Shown here: piece after piece, positions 22,472-34,810 of the stretch
Layout: the number at the start of each line of letters is the position of its first letter
Numbering within the stretch: the first letter of the stretch is position 1
Source: Paguma larvata
Taxonomy: Eukaryota; Chordata; Mammalia; Carnivora; Viverridae
Direction of reading: 5' to 3'
DNA: 64,000 nt
NCBI GenBank assembly: GCA_030068075.1
Contig: CM057841.1
Coordinates: 39,411,030-39,475,029 of the forward strand
The notes under the pieces: model-generated
Databases searched by the model: none
What the model was told of the DNA's origin: nothing
Seen by the model: only the letters and a program-made list of their open reading frames with translations
Translations under genes and position numbers: made by a program

Positions 22472-22484
22472 AATATCACCAGAC

Positions 22485-23185
22485 TTTGCTTTACACATCT
22501 ATAAGGAGAAGACATTGATCTCTTACTGTATGGAGTCATAAAACTGAGGATTACAAAATACTAAACAATTTTATAAATACAAAAAACATTATATAAGCTA
22601 TACGTTGTTTTTAAAATCTGTAAATAACTATGATTTTTTTCTCCCATGTCTCTTCTCCTTTCAAAAAACATTCTCCAGCTTATTAAGATTTCATGAATTA
22701 TTTTTAGTTTGTGCCGAGCAGGGTGATCAATGCTTGGCATACACTGGGATGGGAAGAGCAAGAAAACAAACAAACAATAAGACGACACACTTCCCGATTT
22801 TGCTTTCGTACTGTCAACTTTTTTGTTGGGATGAGAAATTAAGCAACCTGAAACAATCAGAGGCCGTAAAGTGTTCTTGATCTCATCTTTGTATTTATCA
22901 TATCCTATTGGAATTTTTCAAGAAGGGTCCCCAGAAAGATATTTCATCAATTATAATATCTGTTTTCTATTCTCAGAGATCATTTCTGAGGGAGCCTTCC
23001 AATGCTCCCTTGATCTAATTCATCTGTGGGTGTGATGCAAATAATTTTACATTCCATATGTGTTGTTACCCACTCATACCCTTTTTGTTAGAAGTCTCTT
23101 AAACCTTATTTATAGGATGAATTCAATGAACACCACAAAATGATGCTATTTAAATTGCAAGTGCACGTGGTGCTTTCCTAATACA
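22485..23185. other. No recognised feature
   Basis: Includes opposed frames at 22561-22788 (-) and 22605-22880 (+) without domains. Confidence 0.5.
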
Positions 23186-23189
23186 TTCA

Positions 23190-24730
23190 GCAAGGAGGGA
23201 CATCACTAAATGGTGACATAGATAGTTCCTGATTTCACTCTCCCCTTACTAAAAGAACAACTAACAACTATCTAAGACCGATACACCACTGAGAAAATCG
23301 TAGAACATGGGAGTGAGGCTGCAGCACTCTCTGTACCTTAGAGACCAAGACGGTCTGCATTAGAAGACTGAGATCCCCGGCCAGCACAGCAGCAGGTAGA
23401 AAGGCATCCCCTAGCCTCTGGTTCCTCCAGTAGGAAAAGAAAACCCAGAGGGGACAAACAGCCCTCGCCCAGCTTGTGAGCCCCAGCATTTGCAGGACCC
23501 CCTGCTCTATTTTCACACAAGAGGGATTGCAGGGGAATCTGAGAGGCTCAAGCACTGGGAATCTGACTGTGAAAGACAAAGGACAGGGGGGCTTTGCAAC
23601 AACCTGCAGACAGATCTTGGCAGACTGAGTTTTAATCTGCAGGCCCCAGGGAGTAATCCTAACCAGTAGTTTTGCTCAGCTAAAGAAGCAAGGTGGGGGA
23701 GGAAGGGGACACTCTGGGAAACTCAGCAGGGTACATATCTGCCTAATGCAGACTCTCAGATGAGGAGTTTTGCTAGCTCTACTGCCTAGTTGGCCCAAGC
23801 CCAGGCAAGGAGTTGAGTCACAGCCCCACCCACCATGAGGAGCGTCTTCCTGCTCCATCTGACTAGAAGGGTTGGTGACAACTCCTGGAAGCTGTGAGCC
23901 TGGAGCATTCCAGATGAGAGGTGGGCAGGCAGAGCTGATCACCCCCAGAGCAAAACTAGTACCTACTACCAGGCACTCAGAGTTCCCGACCATCACTCCT
24001 GTCCTCATGCTACACAAAGAGGCTGGGAGATTGATTCACAGCCAAGCCTAGGAGTAGCCCTTGGCCTTTCCCAACTAGAGAGGCTGATTGAGAAATTCAG
24101 GGTAGTCTGAAGAGGCCCCTCTCCAGCCCATCCAGGCAAGGGGGCTGAGACATAGCCCTACCCACTGTGGAGTGTCTTCCCACCTCATCTGACCAGAGTG
24201 GGTGGTGACAATTCCTGGAAGCTGCAGTTCCAGCTCAGCAATGCCCTTGCCTGGAGAAGGGCAGCCAGAGCAGACAGTTTGCAAACCAAAGCCAGAGGGC
24301 CTATTTGCGATGTGGGTTGGCTTGAGTTAAGACAACAGTTTTACAAGGTTTAGAGCTACTGCTTTTGCTGCACCAGAGCAGGGAATCAAACTGATAGCCC
24401 CATTTCTTGCTGTAGCTGCCAGCTTGCCTGAACCAGGAAGCTCAACCAGAGCACAAGCGAAAGCCCTGCATACAGTGGCACTTGAACAGAGACGACAGCC
24501 CACTGTTTCCTCCACCTGCGGGACAAAACCAGTGGTTTCACTTGACCAGGAATTCAGTGTATACTCCGGCCTAATTCAGGTCCCCGAACAATAAGCTGTA
24601 TGAGGAAGCTAATTCATAGCCCCAATTATTAGTGAATAGAGTACCCAGTCCTGACCATCTACTAAGCTTGATCAGAGGATCCAGGAAACTGCAGAACACA
24701 CCCTAAAGCTTCACTTTTTTAGGAATAAGG
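23190..24730 (+). mobile_element. GC-rich degenerate-repeat block, probable L1 5' UTR
   Basis: About 1.5 kb with much higher GC than its surroundings. The first part (AACAACTATCTAAGACCGAT, CACCACTGAGAAAATCGTAG, GGGAGTGAGGCTGCAGCAC) resembles the beginning of a LINE-1 5' UTR. The rest repeats a loose motif built on a CA/TAGCCC core. Examples are at 23821, 24039, 24153, 24395 and 24617, with weaker ones near 23935, 24270 and 24505, giving a spacing of about 110-120 bp. A longer near-copy pair is CATCTGACTAGAAGGG with AACTCCTGGAAGCTG (about 23857-23895) against CATCTGACCAGAGTGG with AATTCCTGGAAGCTG (about 24186-24222). Open minus-strand frames here (up to 113 codons) reflect GC content. No ORF1 follows, so only a 5' fragment remains. 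The family assignment is from memory. Confidence 0.5.
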
Positions 24731-25336
24731 ATTCAGAAACAACATACATTCCAATTTCAACTCTTTTGTTGTACACATAAAGAAAATAACTACACAGTAA
24801 TTTCAATATATACGGATTACTTCTCCTAGGTTTCTTCATGCCTTGGAAAAGAAAAAGAAAATAAAGTGGTCAACTTTGCAGAATTTTAAATCTAGAAGGA
24901 ATCTCAGTTGCTAGCTAGGACAATATAATCTTTCCCTATAGCTCTTTCATTTATTCTTTTTTAAATTGATGAAATGGATGGTTAAATAGATTAATAAACT
25001 GTTCCATGAATTTATTACATAAAACCAAGGAAGTCTACCCGAATCTATCAAATCTAAATGGATTGGAATCATTTATGCGGATACCAGTTGAATGTGTGGA
25101 TATTTAAATTTGCACCAAGTCATAGCCATGTAGGGACAATGACCCAATAGGGACAGAAATAAAACCTCTCTAAAAATCCTTTCTTGTCATATATAACAAA
25201 TATGAGTGATTCTGTGGTTAATCAATTTATGATTAATTGATAACTATGATTAATTAATGATATATGTACATTTAGTCAATAAGTGCTGAAAATACCAGAG
25301 AAAATCTTCTATTTGACTTGAATATGGGTAAATCTT

Positions 25337-25400
25337 AATATATACATGTGTATATGTATATATTATGTATGTGCATATATAATATACATATATTATTTAT
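25337..25400. repeat. AT-rich TATA/TATG tract
   Basis: Mixed TATATACATG, TATATGTATA and CATATATAATATACATAT units. Many short palindromes. Confidence 0.85.
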
Positions 25401-25611
25401 TGTATCACTGAATCCTCCATTAATTAGTGACACAGCAAATCTATGGATTCCAAAGAGTCCACACCCACAGATTCCACTATGCTGAATTTAAACCTTTATT
25501 TATTACCAGTGTTTAAAGAACAAAGGAGATAATATCAGCACATGTTTTCTGTCCTGTGTTCCATTGTTCTCATGGAATGGATTAGTCAAGAGATAGGGAA
25601 ACCATTTTGCT

Positions 25612-25627
25612 CATATGAGCTCATATG
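25612..25627. repeat. 16-bp perfect palindrome
   Basis: CATATGAGCTCATATG equals its own reverse complement. Confidence 0.95.
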
Positions 25628-25819
25628 TTAACCAAAAAGTATGGCTCAGAAACCCAAAAATAAACATATTAATTAAGTCAAATCATGTTCTGGTTCTGAG
25701 TTTTTCATTAAAGTATATCTACATCTATATATCATCTTTATAAGAAATTCATTTTCTAGGCCTTTCAAGTTGTTCATTATCCCATCCTTTCTTTAGTTTT
25801 GCTTGTTGTTTGTTTCATT

Positions 25820-25840
25820 TTTTGTTTGTTTGTTTGTTTA
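25820..25840. repeat. (GTTT)n tract
   Basis: Five units of GTTT after a T run. Confidence 0.9.
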
Positions 25841-27289
25841 GTCTGGTCTTCCTCATGAGTCCCCCTTTAAATTTCCATCCCTTTAACTACTGTTACAAAT
25901 TAAAAGAAGACAATGTGCTGATAGGAATAAAAATCATGTATGGGCCCCCATTTGCCACAGCATACATTATCGACCCAGGAAGATCTTTTGCCAATATAAG
26001 AGCTAAAAAGGTAAAAACCAGGGGAAGGTCCTAAAATCTAAAGACCTTTTTATATCTACATTATTGGTAGAGGTAAGCTTGCTCTGTGGCTAGAAGGTAG
26101 AATTCTAGAAGGCCAGACAGATTTTACCTCATGTATCAACTTGGCACAAAAATCTGTGAAGGTCACCTATTGCACTAGCTTAAGAAGGGCCCTTAGGCTC
26201 AAGAGTATTCCAGAGTGGAGTACCACGTATAGTTAATGTTTGCCGTGTTTGTGCCAGATATTTGACAATCTTCAGATTTTCACCGTTAGTTCCAGGTCTA
26301 CACCTTTATGCCCTTGAGTTCTGCTACTGATCTATAATTACTCCAGCATTGGCATGCTGACTTTTCCATTTAGACATAATTTCTCCACTATTGTACAGAG
26401 TTTTGAGTTACATAGTGGCTCACATTTCTTGTCTTTTCAAGCTATTTATGCTACTGAAGTTACTTGCAGTGCCCAGTCCATTGTGTGAATACTGAGTGTT
26501 CCCCTGATCCAGGTTGAGACAATTGACGCTTCTTTTTCAAGATCAAGATTTGGATCACAGAGACTCAACTGACCCAAAATTGAAACTAGAGCTATAAAGT
26601 GTGTATAAGACAAATCTAAACACCCTATTGTTTAGGATACTGATTAACAATTGTAAGCTAGCTAAACTAAGGAACAAGCTAATACGAGCCCATGGACTCC
26701 AGAAACTTCCTTTTTTAGCAAGCATTTTGATTTCTGTTGCTTTGTTTTTGTTTTGTGACCAATGAGCTTTCAAATATCATGTAGACACATAAATGGTCTC
26801 TGCCACTTGGCTTTGTTTTATATAAGCATCATGGGTTACTGCAGGGTTACTCTCCACCAGAACCTTGGCTATAATGTATGAACATCTATGGTTGAATGAG
26901 GTTGTAGTTTAATCAGAGTTTGGGGGGATTGTGTACACTCTATTACTCCTTTACTTTCATGTGTGGTGTTTTTCCCAAAACCTTATGGAGATAGTGATGT
27001 GTATCAGTAGCCTCTTCACCCATGGCAGTCTTAGGGAAATTGTGCTGTGGCAGGACTTTGTGAAATGTAAAACAGAAAGAATAGAGAAGTAGAAGCGTAG
27101 ATTGGAGAAAGACGAACAAAGGAAGATGATGAGGTAATGCAGTAGTAATGGACTCTTGATGGAAATAAAGTCTCTCAAAGACTGAAACATTAATAGTTTT
27201 TCCTTCATTCCAAATTCCATGAGGACTGCTATTCTCGCCCCTGGGTTCCACCCAGTTCTTCATTCACAGCATCTTGACTTTCATTCTCA

Positions 27290-27560
27290 GATTATTAGAA
27301 TATTCATCCTTCATGGCTAAACTCAAATGTCAATGCTGCTGAGAGGCGTCCCCTAATCTCTCAAGCCCAAATTAATCATTCTTTTATTTGCACTCAGAGT
27401 TATGCTTATGAGTTGATTAAAGATTAATTTTACTCTACCATAATTTATTACTAATAAATCAGTCCTCACCCTACCATAAAGTTCCATTAAAATAGTGATT
27501 AGTTCTGGCATGCATTTGTGTATACTAAATATACTTTATATGATAAGATAAAAAAGATTA
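27290..27560 (+). mobile_element. L2 LINE 3' fragment
   Basis: TTCATCCTTCATGGCTAAAC, TCAAATGTCAATGCTGCTGA and GAGGCGTCCCCTAATCTCTC correspond to the L2 stretch 'ctcaaatgtcaccttctcagagaggccttccctga'. The later part becomes AT-rich and unclear. Confidence 0.65.
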
Positions 27561-27624
27561 AAACAGTAATGTTCAGCACAATGAACACAATATATTTTTG
27601 TAGATATAAAATATTTTTTAAAAT

Positions 27625-27775
27625 GTATCTTAACACTGTTCATACAACTCTTATGACAAGGTTCTAATTCCATTTTGTAGATAAATAAACAGAACTTGGG
27701 AAAAATATATTACTAGTTAATGGTAAAACTAAGATTCAAATCAAGATCTTTCTTATGCCAACTCCCAAGTAACTC
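27625..27775 (+). repeat. MIR SINE fragment
   Basis: ATACAACTCTTATGACAAGG, CCATTTTGTAGATAAATAAA, ATTACTAGTTAATGGTAAAA and ACTAAGATTCAAATCAAG keep the MIR order up to the 'gggattcgaac' part. Confidence 0.65.
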
Positions 27776-28018
27776 AGTAATTCCTGACATGAATTTGTAT
27801 GCCTGGTGTGATGGTGTAACCAAGATGAAAGGCTGACCTTGGATCACAAAATTTTGTTTAGATTAACATGAGATGAACTATAAGACATGGTTTTATTGAT
27901 GATGTTACCAAGACTTTGATCGTCTCTGTAATCTTTCTTCCTTAGCAACTTGGGAAATCTTTGCTCTAAACACTTCAAAGAGAGTAAGGTTATCTTATAA
28001 ACAATTCTCTGCATATCT

Positions 28019-28036
28019 GAAAGAAAGAAAGAAAGG
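28019..28036. repeat. (GAAA)n tract
   Basis: Four and a half GAAA units. Confidence 0.9.
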
Positions 28037-28390
28037 TCAAGTTAAAAAAAGAAAAAAAGGAAGCAGTGGCATAGACATTGTGTTATGTCTCTCCGGGATC
28101 CTGTGTATCAAGGATCCACTGAAGAAAGTGAAGGTGATACACTTAGTCTCACACTGAAGTCGGAGTATCAGTGTTCATTCTGTGTTCTATCAGATTCTAT
28201 TAATTCATTAATTGTGATAATTCAAGTCCTGGCAATTTGAAATACACTATTTTAATGATATCAGGGGAAAAAAAGAGATTTAATAATCCAACAATGATTT
28301 CAGTAGAAAATTATTTGATAAATCAAATTATACTTCAACCACATTTAGTATCCCATACATTCTGAACAAGTGTCACGCATTCCTATTTTT

Positions 28391-28601
28391 TTTATAAAGT
28401 TTATTTATTTGAGGGAGAGAAAGACAGAGAGAGTGTGTGAGCAGAGCAGGGACAGAGGGAGAGGAAGACAGAATCTGAAGCAGGCTTCAGACTCTAAGCT
28501 GTCTGCACACAGCCTGGCACAGGGCTTGAATTCACAAACCATTAGATAATGACCTGAGTTGAAGTCAGAGGCTTAACCAACAGAACCACCCAGGTGTCTC
28601 A
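28391..28601 (-). mobile_element. Felid SINE
   Basis: The plus strand reads TATAAAGTTTATTTATTTGA, then GAATCTGAAGCAGGCTTCAG and ACCAACAGAACCACCCAGGT (reverse head). The duplication CATTCCTATTTT is exact (28378-28389 and 28602-28613). Several CpG sites are mutated, so it is middle-aged. Confidence 0.94.
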
Positions 28602-28619
28602 CATTCCTATTTTTAATAC

Positions 28620-30110
28620 TTTGCTCAAACGGTTCCCCACTGCCAAACAAAATTTCTCCTTTCAAGTATGACTTAGACCTTTGCTACTCTGAGCACTGTC
28701 TCTACTGAAAGATCCAGCCCAACACTGTGTCCTCCCATAGCCTTTCCTCCTTTATGCAGCCAAAAGGAATCATGCCTTCAAATTTCTAAATCGCTATATT
28801 CCCCTCTCCCTATGAACTTGAAGGGAATGAAAACAGTTTAAACAAATACCCTGAGCCTGAAACTGACTTTAATATTACTTTTGACCATCACATTATCTGA
28901 TACTCTAAGACTCAGCGAGATAACAAAATCATCTGAAACACACTTTTTTTTTTTTTTAATGCAAGGACTGAGATTTGACTTCAAATGTTATTCATTTTAA
29001 TTCTGCCATCATGTTGCCTGTAGGCTGGTACTATGAACAAGTGATTTCCGTATTTAACTAAAGCACTTATCACAAGGCCAGTTGCATGGTAGATCCTAGA
29101 AAAAAGCAACCTAAATGTTGAAACACATTATTGCTACACATAAATATACATGCTTGGTCTTATCTACTTAGTAAGGCAGCCTCACAGTTCTCAGCTAAAA
29201 ATTAAAGTTGGTTCTCACCACGTTGTTCTAGCAATTCACTGGAGTTACTGAGTTGTTGAGGGGAATAAAGCAGAATATTTTTCTAAAACAAAATCCATAT
29301 TTAAATATTTTAAGATACTTAATAGTTGAGGTATTTTATTAATTCAAACAGCCAGCTCTTAAGACACAATTATTCCGAATTAGTGAGGTTGGTTTCACAG
29401 GTACCTGTGATCAGTTAGCAGGAATCATTCACAACCACACGAAGAGTGTACCAAATACCACCAATGATAACACGTGTGAGAGAAACATCAGGCTACCCAG
29501 TCCTTCTCATGCCCCTTAAATCATATGCTTATTTGTGGAAGATGAAAAGACTATATCTAGCATGGAAATATCATAGAAGTCTTGAAAGGCCAATGACCCC
29601 TTATGAAACTAAAATTCAAAAATGTTTTGGGGCTTTGGTGAAATTAGACTGTGTTAAGCTAAGCTGGGAGGTGGAGTCATTGTGCCAGGAGTTAAGAAAA
29701 CCACTCCTGACGTCCAAGGCAAGCCTGTAATTGGTCTGACAAATCTAAGGTAGTGGATGACAGCACTAATGGCACCTTCAGGATTTCTGTAAATGTTGTT
29801 TTCCATGATCTAAAAGACCGCTGCATAAGGTTTACCATACACAATAACACACACCCCCATAAAACCACATAAACTCCTGCCAGTGCTCACTTTCTCTTTC
29901 TATTTTCCTCCCTTCATCCTCCCCTCTCTCTTTTAGCATCTCTTAAGCGCCAGAGTTAGATAGAAGAGCATACAGCATAAGACACACAAAATTTCTGCAA
30001 ACAAATGAGGTTAACATTTTCAAAAGAAATCTTAAATAGGATCCATTGAAAAGTAGACTAAATCAAAAGCTGGCAAAGATGTTTATCTACTAGATTTTTA
30101 GGAGTATTGA
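28620..30110. other. Mostly unrecognised
   Basis: A faint MIR-like order occurs near 28980-29100 (TCTGCCATC, ACAAGTGATTTCC, AAAGCACTTATCACAAGGCC) but is too decayed to call. The frame at 29446-29730 (94 codons) is the longest plus-strand one nearby. It has no recognised domain and no Kozak-like context that I would trust. Confidence 0.4.
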
Positions 30111-30119
30111 AGAAGGAAA

Positions 30120-30195
30120 AATATCTGAAGACAGAGTATAGTGCCTGGCACAGCAAAGGGCATTCAGCAATTGTTCAATAAACAAATGGATGATG
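30120..30195 (+). mobile_element. L2 LINE terminal fragment
   Basis: ATAGTGCCTGGCACAGCAAA, GGGCATTCAGCAATTGTTCA and ATAAACAAATGGATGATGA are the last 70 bp of L2 ('cagtgcctggcacatagtaggcgctcaataaatg'). Confidence 0.65.
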
Positions 30196-30199
30196 ACAT

Positions 30200-31630
30200 A
30201 GTGTTGATGGGGTTTAGTGTGGTCTTATAATTGTTTTATGTACTGTGGGTGATCATCTATCATTTGAATTCAAATAATAAAGGCAGAGAATAATTTAAAT
30301 AGTCATATTTGTCTACTAATAGTTCTCCCCTTGAGAACTGAGTGTATTATACAGGCACTACATTATAAAATTTCTCATGAACAAAAAATAACTTTTATTT
30401 TCTTTAAACAGATTAACGCGCGGAAAAATCTAATTTCTTAAACAAAGTTGTTGCTTCAACATTAACAAGCTCTTCTGTCTTCTTTAATCATGGTAGATAT
30501 GTTCGAAGTTTCAACTTCATGTGATATATAACTTGCAAAAATGTGTTAAATAGACAACATGTTATCCTATTTTTCAAACCAGCCAGCTACAAGAAGCTTA
30601 TATCTGATGTGGTGGTTCCAAGAAGTCTTCAAGACCCTGACTATGGAACTTAAATTCATCATCCAAGATGATTGTTAGATGGCCAACCAGCATGCCTGTG
30701 TTTCCAGGAGCATAATGGAAGAAAGAAAGAAAACAAACAAATATGACAAAGAGAGGTCAAGTATTTCTCTATATAAGAATGAGAAACCCATGACACTTCC
30801 ATTTTCATCACATTAAGTAAAACTCAATCACTGAGACAAAACTAGATGAGTTATGTAGTCTTTGTTCATGATTAGCCTGTGGCCAGCCACAAATCTGTGT
30901 GTTTTTAAAAGTTGAATTACTATTAAAGAAGAAGAAGAAGACAAATCTTAAGTCACATAAAAATGTCTTGGCATTTCTGGAAGTTCTGCACCTTGGGTAT
31001 TCCATCCTACCAGGATAACACCATAACTCTCGCATTCCCTTGAATAAGAAAGATAAAAATCTACACATTGAACCCATGGTTGATGTGGAGTTCTACATAA
31101 CATGGCTTCTGTTAGACATGTTTATCCCACAGCTAAGCTTTCTAAAGTAAATCAGTTCTTCCCTTGGGCCAGGAATGGGAAGAGTCGCTGGTAAATCAGT
31201 GTAATTTGTATCTTTTCTTCTTTGTCTATAAATTAGTTACTTGTTTTCTTGTTTTTATCCCAAGATATAGAGTATGCTTAAATTAGTTAAAATGCATGGC
31301 TTGGCTAACAAGACTTAAAATTGAATATTAATTGGTAATTTACTTATATAATCATTCCACAGCCATAGTAGCATATAACAAAGTTCGTAGAAACCCTCTA
31401 CCCTCAACACACATATATGGTTAATGCAATTCTTTGCATGTCAAAATTCCTTATTTACCAAGGATAGAACTGACTGTTTTCCAAGGCAAATAAAGTTTCC
31501 AGGCATTTGAGATACTGTAATTTAAAATCTTATATATAAACTTTATTGTATCTTAGAAAACAACTACAGACTTATAGCTTCTACAAAGGAGGTAATTTGT
31601 CACAGTGGAACAAAACTTTAAAACAGAACT
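30200..31630. other. No recognised feature
   Basis: AT-rich. A short (GAA)n run lies near 30929-30941. The minus frame at 30808-31077 has an oligo-Phe stretch encoded by that run. Confidence 0.45.
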
Positions 31631-31634
31631 CCAA

Positions 31635-31765
31635 ATGCAGGCTTTTAGACTTGCCTCTGCTTCTAACTTATTCTATCCCTTAGGCAAATTAGATAAACTC
31701 TCTGGTGCCTGTTTCCTCATCTGTAAAATCAAGGGGTGAGTTAGTTTCCTTTGTAGCCTCTCAGC
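31635..31765 (-). repeat. MIR SINE fragment, antisense
   Basis: ACTTGCCTCTGCTTCTAACT, TTAGGCAAATTAGATAAACT, CTCTGGTGCCTGTTTCCTC and CTCATCTGTAAAATCAAGGG follow the reverse complement of the MIR core. The motif CCTCATCTGTAAAAT is conserved exactly. Confidence 0.8.
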
Positions 31766-31769
31766 TATG

Positions 31770-33005
31770 ACACTACATGGATACATGGGTTTTTGTTGTC
31801 ACTTTCAATCAAGTGTAATTTTCTTCAAGAATCCATTTCTTCGTTTTTGGAACTTTGTTTCACTTTGTAGGTCTTAAATTTATGTCTATACCTCATGGTC
31901 TCAGTATTCCCCAGTCCTTATTCTAGTTTGAGAGTTAGTGTCAGCAAAGGGTCTATTTTTAGCAATTTCCCAAAAGAATTGAAAGAGAGTCTCATCTTTG
32001 GCTCATTACCTCTGAGAGCCTGTTCACTGAAGCCTGCTGTTTTTACACTGTGAGCCCAACTCCTGCCTGTAATTGTCACCAAGGTCAACATAGGTTCGTC
32101 ACCTCTGTCAAATGGGGGAATCAAAATGAATTTTCTCATGTTGAAAACTGACTTGGATTTGAATCCCTTGGGCTTGAGGTTATTCAATATTCACTAAATA
32201 AGGAAATGTTACGCTAAACAGCTTACAACACACACACACACACACACACACCCCAACACGGACTTAGTAGTTACACTTTCATGTCTACCTCTTTCAAATT
32301 AAAATTCTTTGTAAAAGGAAATCGCTGTTGCCTCCAGATAAATGGTTTCATAGTACTTGTGCTTCTATCAGAAGAGGCCAAGGAGGCACTAATGTTCTTA
32401 AATGCAGGTTGTTTTCTATGTATGGAATTGCAGGATTAGTATCCCAACTGGAAGCTCCACTAGACAGCACAGGTTGAAATAAGAATGAATTAAAAGCAGA
32501 GGACTACACTAATAGCTGTGGCGTTTATTTGTTCAGTAGTCAAGTACACCATACTTCCTGATGTACAGATGTTAGACTACTGATCCATAAAAAAACACAA
32601 TAGACTTTCAGACCATGCACACATAGTGACCACAGGCACTTACCTAAGATCTTGGCAACCATGGTAGCACCCACCCTCCCTCTTGCCCCATCTTTTATGT
32701 TCTTTCTCTGTGAACCTCAAATTATTTCTGCTTTTGGCTTCTAGATTTGAACTGAAGACTATTCCTTAGTATATCTAACCTTGATTTTATTTTTTTCTCA
32801 AAAGATGTTGCTTTTTGCTTGTGGATAAAATCAGGACAAAGCTTTGAATATTCCCAACTGTCTCAGTAATGAACAGACATTGCACTTTGTAATTTGAAGT
32901 TTTAAAATTGATGTTCTAGGTCAAAATGCAAATCCATGAGAATCTCTTTTACACAAAACTTCTGTTGCCCTTTGTAGTAAAAATATTTATTTAAGATATC
33001 TTGTG
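31770..33005. other. Unrecognised apart from a CA tract
   Basis: The minus frame at 31918-32187 (89 codons) has no recognised family. A dinucleotide tract lies at 32228-32251. Confidence 0.45.
32228..32251. repeat. (AC)12 microsatellite
   Basis: Twelve perfect AC units followed by CCCAACACGG. Confidence 0.95.
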
Positions 33006-33009
33006 TGAT

Positions 33010-33160
33010 AAGGATCAGCCAGATACATGATAAATATTATTTCTTTAATCTTCACATAAAGTAAATTATGAAACTGCTCTAAAGGTGATGAAAGTAAGAT
33101 CCTGGAAGATTATAAAGTGTAGGTTACTCAATCTATAAAGGAATATAACTATATTTCAAA
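33010..33160 (+). repeat. MIR SINE fragment
   Basis: GATCAGCCAGATACATGATA, TTTCTTTAATCTTCACATAA, GATGAAAGTAAGATCCTGGA and AGTGTAGGTTACTCAATCTA keep the MIR order, with heavy divergence. Confidence 0.45.
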
Positions 33161-33164
33161 TTCG

Positions 33165-34795
33165 TGTGTGGCTTAAAACCTGGACTCCTGCCATCAGCCT
33201 GGGTATGGCAATTATAACTTGCTCATCTAATACCAATTAGCCAATTAGTCCTTCCTTCGATGATATCACTAGTCACCTGCCCACTGCTTGTTTGTTAAGC
33301 CAGTCAACTATTACTGACTAGTTTCTAGACTCTTTTCACTAATGTCGATACACTGTGGGTTCTGCATTTGACCCTGCCTATGGCTTGTGGGTCAGTAGAA
33401 TTGGCTTTTCCTCAAGACTTAGAATCACTTTGCATTATTGGCATTTTGTGCTATCTCACATAAGAACTGCTAAGTCAGAACTTCTCACCAAGCCATGAAC
33501 AAGACCTAGCCTTCACTGGCCAGGTCATTGCTGAATTAAGGACTGCATAACTGAAAAGTGGGACAATTTATGCACTGGCCACACACCTTATCTCTTTATT
33601 TATTTTTGTTTTTTAAATCTTTTTTTTTAAGTTTTGTCTCTATTTAAGAATGTCAACTTACCAACTTTCAAAAATTTTTTTTAGGAAAGCCAAGAAATTT
33701 TGCAGATTTGAATACAGCTGAATAACATCAACTAGAAATATCATTTTGTGGAAGAGAATTTATACATTTCACTCCTTTTTTTATCTGTGTTGAACTGCAA
33801 AAAGTGGAAAATTGAATCATATGCTACTATCCGGTCAACAAATGTGCCCATGCTAGCAATGCTTTATGATGGCTTTTCAGAGCTGTAGCAAGTCCAATTC
33901 ATGATTAAATACAAATTTTAACCTTCTTGCTTCACAAGAAAATGAGATTTGTGCTGTGGACTTTTTTCTAAAATGTTGAACCCAGCAGAAAGTCTCATCT
34001 TGCCATCCAGTTTTCCTTTCTACTATTTCTATTTGCATTCCATTAACATAATGTTGAAAAATGGAAACGACCAATTTTTTTTTCATAACTGAGCACTGAG
34101 AGAAATGGAATATTCTGCACACTTTTTAACTGCCTATTACTTTAGGATAGGGGCGGCGTGGCGTATTAAATGATTACAAAGTGATTTTTTTCCTTGAGCT
34201 TACAGTCTTTCTATATTTTCTACTTCTAACCATACATATTATATGAGGATCAAAGCATTCTGAAATGTATATTATCATTATGTGTAAACTCATATATCAC
34301 TGAAAAATGTGCACATGACATCTAATAAGTATCTCGGCTCTTTTGAAAGTCGGCTGCTTAATAGGTCTTATCTAACATTCTATGTAGACATATTTCCTTG
34401 CCATAATTCATACTAAATAGAGATTAATGCCCTAATCCAGCCCCAAACAAAATTCCTTGATAGTGTTAAGACATCCTGATATGAGAACAGACATTTTAGA
34501 AAAGTCATGTTTAAATAGTTAATGTAAGCTATAACATATCCAGCCTCTGAGGCTAAATAGTGGCTCTTTGAACATCAAAGCCTTTTTTAAAAAATACAGC
34601 ATACTTGTACTCACTCAAAATCTCCAGATATTCCAAATGGATATACTCAGGATCTATTAGGAATTTTCTTTCAGGATCACAATACTACTCACTTAATGAG
34701 TTCCTATGGATTGTGATAGTGTGGTAGAATGTAAATTGTGTTTTGTCAATGTATACATTTGCCCCAAAACATATATTCAAATCGAATGTGTAAGA
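33165..34795. other. No recognised feature
   Basis: Unique-looking. One isolated CpG cluster lies at 34151-34163. The minus frame at 33877-34122 is unremarkable. Confidence 0.45.
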
Positions 34796-34810
34796 CAGTA
34801 TGTGTACACT

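Larger units (their letters stand above)
21785..22480 (-). mobile_element. Probable solo LTR (endogenous retrovirus-like)
   Basis: The block is more GC- and CpG-rich than its surroundings and has no long frame. On the minus strand there is a polyadenylation-signal motif AATAAA (22049-22044) followed closely by GACACTGAGACCAGC and a GC-rich segment of repeated GACGCCAGAATT-like units. Upstream lies an AT-containing stretch with TATATG. This order fits U3, R and U5 of an LTR. A TG start is possible where the plus strand reads TGGTGGGAG (21791), but matching target duplications were not identified and no retroviral genes adjoin it. It could also be another CpG-rich element, so the class is an inference. 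Confidence 0.4.
24731..27285. other. Mostly unrecognised AT-rich DNA
   Basis: Contains an AT/GT-rich tract (25337-25400), a 16-bp palindrome (25612-25627) and a (GTTT)n tract (25820-25840). The 74-codon frame at 25810-26034 spans the GTTT tract and is not convincing. The stretch 26080-26900 looks repeat-like, but I could not place it. Confidence 0.45.

Noticed and set aside
23268..24515. Several open minus-strand frames up to 113 codons
   Set aside because: They overlap each other in a GC-rich degenerate-repeat block, have low-complexity Cys/Pro/Leu composition and no domain. GC content alone explains the lack of stops.
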